A stretch of 29,028 bases of DNA from positions 1 to 29,028 of the forward strand of contig JBCDEC010000021.1 of assembly GCA_039179965.1 (NCBI GenBank), read 5' to 3'. The position numbers and the translations under genes are program-made. Each line of letters opens with the position of its first letter. The stretch's first letter is position 1. Source of the DNA: Marinibacterium sp039179965 (GTDB taxonomy: Bacteria; Pseudomonadota; Alphaproteobacteria; Rhodobacterales; Rhodobacteraceae). Below are positions 24,272 to 29,028 of the stretch, piece after piece. The notes under the pieces were generated by a model that was given only the letters and a program-made list of their open reading frames with translations, was not told the origin of the DNA and did no database searches.

Positions 24272-25573
24272 CTAGCCCGACTGAAGCAGCGCTTCGACCG
24301 CTTCTGCAATCGCGAGCAGTTTCGCATCCCGGCCATGGCTTGCGGCCAGTTGGATGCCGGTCGGCAGCGGGTTTGCCGCGATTGGCAAGGCGATGGCGCA
24401 GTGATTGAGGCAATTGGACAACCGTGTGTAGCGCGACATCGGCATCTCGCTTTCGTCGACCTCATCAACAGGCGGCGCGGGCAGCGGTGTTCCCGGCAGG
24501 ACCAAGACATCAGCGTCGTCGAAACGGTTTTGTACGCTTTGCCGGAAAGCGTGCAGATCCATGAGCAGTTGCCGATAGGCCGCATCATCGATCATTGCGC
24601 CATGTCGCACACGTTGACGCACAAAAGGATCAATCTCAGCGGCGTCATTGTCCACAATCGCCCGGAGTTGGCGATAGGCTTCATAGGCCACGATATCCCC
24701 GTTGAGCATTTGGACATCGAACAACGACAGCGGCAAAGTGATCTCTTCCGCGACGGCTCCTGCTTGGGCAAGCCGCGCCAGCGCCTGGTGATAGCTCTCC
24801 ATCACGGCAGGGTCGGCGGGGGCAAGAGCGGCGTCACTGAGATGAAGCAGACGAAGCCCATTGAGCGATACCGGCGGATGGAGAAACCGCATGCCAGCCG
24901 CCGCTTCGGCGGCGATCCTTGCCTCCCCGACCGAGCGCGCCAGCGGGCCCAGCGTATCAAAGCTCGGGCCCGTTGCGGCCACGCCCTGCAGCGGGATCAG
25001 ACCATAGCTGGGCTTGAACCCGACAATGCCGCACAGCGTGGCCGGGATGCGGACGGAACCGCCTGTATCGCTGCCAAAGGCGATCGGCGCGAAACCGGCG
25101 GCGACGGCGACAGCCGATCCGCTGCTTGAGCCGCCTGCAACACGATGCCGTGTCAGATCGGCCGGGTTCCAGGGCGTGCCCTGCACCGCGTTTGTCCCCC
25201 AGCCGCCGACCGCAAACTCGACCATGTTTGTGGTGCCGAAAACAATCGCGCCCGCTGCTTCAAGGCGATCAATCACAGGTGCATTGCGCGCCGCCGGAGA
25301 GGTTGCAAAGGCGACGGACCCAAAGACGGTCGGATACCCTTCGATGTCCACGAGACCCTTGAACAGGATGGGCACGCCATGCAGTGCACCGAGGGGTTGC
25401 CCGTCAAGGGCGGCCCGGTCCAGCATGTCGGCCCGATCGCGCGCCCTGCCCAGAAAGAGTTCCGCGACCGCGTTGAACCGCAGATTGTTCTCTTCGATCC
25501 GTGCCACGCAGGCCTCAAGGGCATTGCGCGCATTTGGATGTGTCCCAGCGCGCATGTCCGGTTCGCCTGTCAT
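24272..25573 (-). CDS. Amidase-signature family hydrolase
   Basis: A 433-residue enzyme that hydrolyses a linear or cyclic amide. The Ser-cisSer-Lys triad is complete: K72 (LFKGLVD), S149 (GGSSSGSA) and S173 (DTGGSVRIPA). The C-terminal part has the usual LPGTPLPAPP and NCLNHCAIALPI segments. ATG 25573 is chosen because family-like sequence starts there (MRAGTHPNARNALEACVARIE). The frame remains open a further 66 codons upstream without known homology. The first helix normal for the family is short or missing, so the N-terminus may be disturbed. It stands alone between intergenic stretches. It could process the same amide compound as the importer region 13 kb away, but no sequence evidence links them. 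Confidence 0.88.
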   Translation of the reverse strand: MTGEPDMRAGTHPNARNALEACVARIEENNLRFNAVAELFLGRARDRADMLDRAALDGQPLGALHGVPILFKGLVDIEGYPTVFGSVAFATSPAARNAPVIDRLEAAGAIVFGTTNMVEFAVGGWGTNAVQGTPWNPADLTRHRVAGGSSSGSAVAVAAGFAPIAFGSDTGGSVRIPATLCGIVGFKPSYGLIPLQGVAATGPSFDTLGPLARSVGEARIAAEAAAGMRFLHPPVSLNGLRLLHLSDAALAPADPAVMESYHQALARLAQAGAVAEEITLPLSLFDVQMLNGDIVAYEAYRQLRAIVDNDAAEIDPFVRQRVRHGAMIDDAAYRQLLMDLHAFRQSVQNRFDDADVLVLPGTPLPAPPVDEVDESEMPMSRYTRLSNCLNHCAIALPIAANPLPTGIQLAASHGRDAKLLAIAEAVEALLQSG

Positions 25574-25953
25574 GTGTCTTTCAACCTTGTCATGGTCCCG
25601 GTCGATCGGGTCGTCGCGGAATTGCTGGATCATCGCCTTCGGCTGTTCGTCGCCGCCAAAGTCGGCGTTCATACCCTCGGCCCGATTTGCTCCGAGATCG
25701 AGCACATAAAGACAATCGGTCATCTGCACCATAGGCCAGTGCTGTCTGGAAGACCTGTGCATAGGCACCATCAGGAAAGAGAGGTTTGTACCGCTCTGTC
25801 ATTTGCTGGGTTCATGGCGGCCAACACATCGCGATCCACTTTGGGACTGAGGCGTCTGCGAGAACGGATACGCGGCATCCGCGCCAAGGCTGGTAAGACG
25901 GCGAAGTCCGAGCAGGCCGGAGGACACGACAGGGGCATTGAAGCCCCTGCACC
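25574..25953. other. Region between MFS and amidase genes, possible relic
   Basis: A 380-base gap. On the minus strand an ATG at 25802 opens a 70-codon frame whose first 28 residues look protein-like (MTERYKPLFPDGAYAQVF). The protein-like character then appears to pass into the amidase frame (FGGDEQPKAMIQQF, about 25660-25620), as if one old gene had been frameshifted and truncated. I cannot name it. The region also has the hairpin at 25930-25949. Confidence 0.35.
25930..25949 (-). terminator. Hairpin directly after the Bcr/CflA-like transporter gene
   Basis: A perfect 7-bp inverted repeat (CAGGGGC and GCCCCTG) with a 6-base loop begins 4 bases after the transporter stop on the minus strand. 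There is no T-run, so it is either a weak or factor-assisted terminator or an mRNA 3' end stabiliser. Confidence 0.5.
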
Positions 25954-27174
25954 TTAGTGCTGCGCCACCATCTCCTGTCTGCGATTGGCGCGGAACACCG
26001 CGGTGGCGCAAAGCAGGCCGCCAAAACTCGCCCCCAGCATGATCAACAGCAAAGCCATGGGTGTTGGCGCGGCCGATACAATGTGACCGGTCATCCAGGT
26101 CAAGAGCGCCCCTGCCCCGACCGTCATCGCGCCGGAAAGGCCAGCCGCAGTCCCGGCGAGATCTTCCCGCACGGACATGGAGCCGACCGAACTGCTGGGT
26201 GTCGAGATCCCGTTGCCGATGCCCACGAAGACCGTCGTTCCAAAAAGCGCCATGGGATGATCCACACCCGACAGCGCGAGCAGCACACCGATGCTCAGCC
26301 CCACGCAGGCCAGAACGCGCCCGGCGGTCATCGTTACGTCAATGTGAAACCGCTTGGAGAAACGACCGGAAATCCAGGAGCCGAAGAAGAAGCCGCCGGT
26401 TATGGACCCCACAATCAGTCCGACCATGCCCGGCCCAAGACCAAAGGCCTGTTCTGCAACCAAGGGCGCACCGGTGACGAAAGAAAAGAACGCCCCGATC
26501 GACAGGGCCATGCAACAGGAATACCCCCAGAAAACACCGGAGCGCAGCAATACACCGTACCCGGCGAAGGTCTTGAGGAGGCCACCGCTGTGGCGGGGGC
26601 GGGTCTCACCCAGGTCCACCCAGGAGAGAACGAACAGCGCGACCCCAACAACCGCCAGAACCGCAAAGCTCGCGCGCCAGCCAAACGCCACATCCAGCAG
26701 GCCGCCCAGCATGGGTCCGAGCATCGGTGCGATGGCCATTGCCATTCCTATGTAGCCCAGAAGGCTCACCGCGTCCTTGGGCGGCATCATGTCCCGCACG
26801 ATCACCCGTGGCAGGGCCGACGCCCCGATCACAGCGCCCTGGATTAGGCGAAACGCCAGGAACACCCAGATGTTCTGAGCCAGGAAACAGCCCAGCGACG
26901 CCAATGCAAAGAGAAGCAGGCACAACAGCAAGACCGGTCGGCGTCCGTAAACGTCCGAGAAGGGCCCAATGATCAGTTGCAAGACAGCTGTGACGCCGAG
27001 GTATCCCGCCACCGCCAGGCTGACGAGCGCGTAGCTCACCTCAAAGTCGCGCGCGATATTCACAAGCGAAGGGAGCGCCATATTCAGCGTGACTACGGAC
27101 GCCGCCGTGAGCACGATAAGCGTCGCGATATGAGGGGGGGCTGTGGCCGGGCGCATGGGGCACGCATATCGCAT
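25954..27174 (-). CDS. MFS transporter, Bcr/CflA-type drug exporter
   Basis: A 406-residue inner-membrane protein with 12 predicted helices, likely a proton-driven exporter. The first-loop MFS motif is GPFSDVYGRRPVLL, the helix-4 region is FRLIQGAVIGASALPRVIVRDM (drug-exporter motif B-like, R in the RLIQG segment), and helix 5 has the GPMLGGLL motif C typical of antiporters. These place it with Bcr/CflA-type exporters. ATG 27174 is used, with GGAGG 11 bases upstream; ATG 27156 is a second option without a ribosome site. It is divergent from another MFS gene. The substrate is unknown. Confidence 0.9.
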   Translation of the reverse strand: MRYACPMRPATAPPHIATLIVLTAASVVTLNMALPSLVNIARDFEVSYALVSLAVAGYLGVTAVLQLIIGPFSDVYGRRPVLLLCLLLFALASLGCFLAQNIWVFLAFRLIQGAVIGASALPRVIVRDMMPPKDAVSLLGYIGMAMAIAPMLGPMLGGLLDVAFGWRASFAVLAVVGVALFVLSWVDLGETRPRHSGGLLKTFAGYGVLLRSGVFWGYSCCMALSIGAFFSFVTGAPLVAEQAFGLGPGMVGLIVGSITGGFFFGSWISGRFSKRFHIDVTMTAGRVLACVGLSIGVLLALSGVDHPMALFGTTVFVGIGNGISTPSSSVGSMSVREDLAGTAAGLSGAMTVGAGALLTWMTGHIVSAAPTPMALLLIMLGASFGGLLCATAVFRANRRQEMVAQH

Positions 27175-27351
27175 CCCCCAGGCAGCCTCCAGCCGCCAAT
27201 CAGCGACCGGGAACGAATTGCCGGGCTCACGCCATCCTTCGGCGACTGGCGGAGGCGCCTGAGCGCGACACCCGCCCCGGCTTGCTCAATTGATCAGCAC
27301 ATGTTCAATGTTGTTTTCCCGACGGTCAAAGGCACTGAGAAGGAACAAGCG

Positions 27352-28554
27352 GTGGTCTCAACTCGCTACAGAGTGCTCTTCGGCGCCTGTCTGACGCAAT
27401 TCACCGTTATCGGCCTGATGTTCGCATATGGCTTGTTTTTCAACCCCTTGCAGGAGACCTTTGGCTGGTCGCGCACCTTTGTATCCTCTGCCGCGTCGCT
27501 GTCGTTCTTCATGATGGGCGTGCTGGCCATTCTGGCCGGCCGGCTCAACGACCGGTTCGGGCCGCGGATCGTTATGATGGGGGCCGGGATCTTATACGGT
27601 GTCGGCTATCTCCTTCTGTCTCTGGTTACTTCGCCCTGGCAAATGCTGGTCATCTTTGGCCTCTTTATTGGCGTTGGTTTGGGTGCGCATGACGTGGTCA
27701 CCTTGTCGACCATCGCCCGCTGGTTCGAAAAACGGCGCGGGATAATGTCAGGCGTGGCCAAGACCGGCACGGCGCTGGGTCAAATGGCCATCCCGCCACT
27801 GGCGGCCGTGTTGCTGCTGGCCTTGGGCTGGCGCCAATCGCTCCTGGTTCTCGGTCTGGGCGCGATCGTGCTGCTTGTCATCGCCGCCCTCTGCATGTCG
27901 CGCCCGCCCAACGCACCCCCCCGGGGCATGGAGGGTGTTGTGGATGGCATCGAATTTGCCGAGGCGCGCCGCACGCGGGCCTTCTGGTCGCTCTGCGCGA
28001 TCCAGTTCATGTTCTTTCCATCGATGATGACGGTGCCCACGCACCTGGCGGTACATGGCACCGATCTTGGGATGAGCACGGCGATTGCGGCCACCCTGCT
28101 CTCTGTCCTTGGCGCATCGAGTATTGGGGGCCGTCTGGCTGTTGGGTTTCTGGCCGACCGCATCGGCAGCAAAAGTGCCTTTGTGATGTGTTTCGCCGTG
28201 CTTCTGGGAAGTCTGATCGGCTTCAGTTTTGTGGCCGCACATAGCCTGCTTTACGTCGTCGTGGCGTTTTATGGGTTCAGCCACGGGGGCCTGTTTACCG
28301 TCGTCTCGCCGCTGGTCGCGGAGTATTATGGTATGCAGGCACATGGCGCGATCTTCGGTACGATCCTCTTTTTCGGCACCATTGGCGGCGCCATCGGACC
28401 GATCCTCGCTGGTCGGATATTCGATGTGTCAGAGAGCTACCAGTTGGCCTTCATGCTTCTGGCGGCCCTGGCCGCGATCGGGCTGGTGCTCGTTCTGTCG
28501 CTGCCTGCGCGTGCCGTGGCGGACGCCGCTGCGGCGCCCGTCCGTTCGTCCTGA
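27352..28554 (+). CDS. MFS transporter, monocarboxylate/OFA-like
   Basis: A 400-residue 12-helix membrane protein of the major facilitator superfamily. The two half-repeat loops are GRLNDRFGPRIVMM and GFLADRIGSKSAFV. The first helix is LTQFTVIGLMFAYGLFFNPLQETFGWSRT, a pattern typical of monocarboxylate and oxalate/formate porters, which usually take up organic acids. GTG 27352 is preferred since AGAAGGAA lies 7 bases upstream and helix 1 follows at once. ATG 27301 would add 17 residues but has no ribosome site. It is divergent from the Bcr/CflA-like gene, and the next gene is convergent 23 bases away. Confidence 0.88.
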   Translation: MVSTRYRVLFGACLTQFTVIGLMFAYGLFFNPLQETFGWSRTFVSSAASLSFFMMGVLAILAGRLNDRFGPRIVMMGAGILYGVGYLLLSLVTSPWQMLVIFGLFIGVGLGAHDVVTLSTIARWFEKRRGIMSGVAKTGTALGQMAIPPLAAVLLLALGWRQSLLVLGLGAIVLLVIAALCMSRPPNAPPRGMEGVVDGIEFAEARRTRAFWSLCAIQFMFFPSMMTVPTHLAVHGTDLGMSTAIAATLLSVLGASSIGGRLAVGFLADRIGSKSAFVMCFAVLLGSLIGFSFVAAHSLLYVVVAFYGFSHGGLFTVVSPLVAEYYGMQAHGAIFGTILFFGTIGGAIGPILAGRIFDVSESYQLAFMLLAALAAIGLVLVLSLPARAVADAAAAPVRSS

Positions 28555-28577
28555 AGGGTCAGTTCGGCCCTGCGGTC

Positions 28578-29028
28578 CTACCCCAACCCGTCGAGCGCGC
28601 CATCCGGGAAGAAATTGGGATCGAGGAAATCCGCTTCTACAAAGGCCGGTGCCTGGAATTCGACAAGCTCGGCGATTGTGGCCTCCTTGTTGAGCACGGT
28701 TTCAAACCCGTTTTGCGCTAGCATGGCTTCCACCTCGGCCTGATCCGCTTCGATACCGTCGAGCACGGTGACCTGCGCATCGGTGTCGGCGAAGATCTCC
28801 GGCCGCCCGTCCTCACCGGTACGCAGGTTGATATGGTCGGTATAGCTGAACAGAACCAGGCTGTTGAGTTCGCCGTCCCGGAGGAAATCGTCAACCAACA
28901 TGCCAGTGAACGCCTCGCCGACTAGATCCTTGGCCACCCCGTAAAGCTCGGCATAGTCATCGGGCGGCGGGCCATCGAAGATCTCTTCGATGATCTGATT
29001 GGACGCCACATCGATCTTCAGGAAAAGC
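28578..29028 (-). CDS. C-terminal part of an acidic protein of unknown function (cut by right edge)
   Basis: At least 149 codons on the minus strand remain open to the right edge, so the real start lies outside. The visible part is strongly acidic. It begins LFLKIDVASNQIIEEIFDGPPPDDY, continues with a helical middle (AKDLVGEAFTGMLVDDFLRDGELNSLVLFSYTDH), and ends DPNFFPDGALDGLG. The segment LKIDVASNQIIEEI resembles one strand of a beta-propeller, but this is too little to assign a family. Acidic composition fits an exported or calcium-binding protein; that is a guess. Confidence 0.65.
   Translation of the reverse strand, partial: LFLKIDVASNQIIEEIFDGPPPDDYAELYGVAKDLVGEAFTGMLVDDFLRDGELNSLVLFSYTDHINLRTGEDGRPEIFADTDAQVTVLDGIEADQAEVEAMLAQNGFETVLNKEATIAELVEFQAPAFVEADFLDPNFFPDGALDGLG

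Noticed and set aside
24272..25771. Longer amidase starting at 25771
   Set aside because: The extra 66 residues do not resemble amidase N-termini and no ribosome site supports the upstream starts, so ATG 25573 was used.
26977..27351. Longer version of the monocarboxylate-like transporter starting at 26977
   Set aside because: The added part is antisense to the divergent transporter gene and not membrane-protein-like; starts at 27301 or 27352 are sensible.
1..29028. CRISPR array, rRNA or tRNA genes
   Set aside because: No regularly spaced repeats and no tRNA-like or rRNA-like conserved segments were seen by eye on either strand. A covariance-model scan would be needed to exclude small RNAs.

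Overview
The window is high-GC, densely packed bacterial DNA. It has many ATGA or GTGA stop/start overlaps, branched-chain-amino-acid-type ABC transport genes, a TPR-fused class III cyclase and an exported YHS/ankyrin pair. The protein flavour suggests an alphaproteobacterium, most likely a marine Rhodobacterales/Roseobacter-type organism. This is inferred from gene content and remembered family resemblance, not from a phylogenetic marker; no rRNA or tRNA gene was seen.

Layout. (1) 1-5142: the first codons of a probable transposase run off the left edge. Then come a membrane-anchored class III nucleotide cyclase with TolB-like and TPR regions (697-2901), a two-gene minus-strand unit for an exported ankyrin protein and an exported YHS protein (4010-2921), and about 1.1 kb of decayed DNA. 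That decayed stretch holds what looks like the C-terminal remnant of a DUF3987 mobile-element primase/helicase-like gene. (2) 5143-16793: a probable catabolic island. A metal-dependent amidohydrolase is divergent from a complete high-affinity ABC importer (two ATPases, binding protein, two permeases) whose last gene is a small free-standing GAF protein. An acyl-CoA synthetase follows, then a minus-strand operon of alpha/beta hydrolase, RraA/HMG-aldolase-like protein and cupin, divergent from an Lrp/AsnC regulator, and finally a VOC protein. (3) 17181-23990: two tandem DUF3604 exported proteins, a divergent exported protein of unknown family, a HupE/UreJ-like membrane protein and a membrane-anchored parvulin-like protein. 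(4) 24272-29028: an amidase-signature hydrolase, two divergent MFS transporters (Bcr/CflA-like and monocarboxylate/OFA-like) and the C-terminal part of an unknown acidic protein cut by the right edge.

How the genes may work together. In region 2 the ABC system would import an amide- or ring-containing compound. The amidohydrolase (and perhaps the distant amidase) would open or deaminate it, the CoA ligase would activate the acid, and the hydrolase, RraA-like aldolase and cupin would continue breakdown under Lrp-type control. The substrate cannot be read from sequence. Region 3 is the best candidate for an undescribed system. All its products are predicted to be exported or membrane-bound. Both DUF3604 proteins carry a complete PHP-like set of metal-ligand residues, and they sit beside a HupE-like (metal-transporter family) permease and a periplasm-facing parvulin-like chaperone. 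That suggests a cell-envelope metalloenzyme with dedicated metal supply and folding factors. This is a hypothesis from context and visible motifs only.
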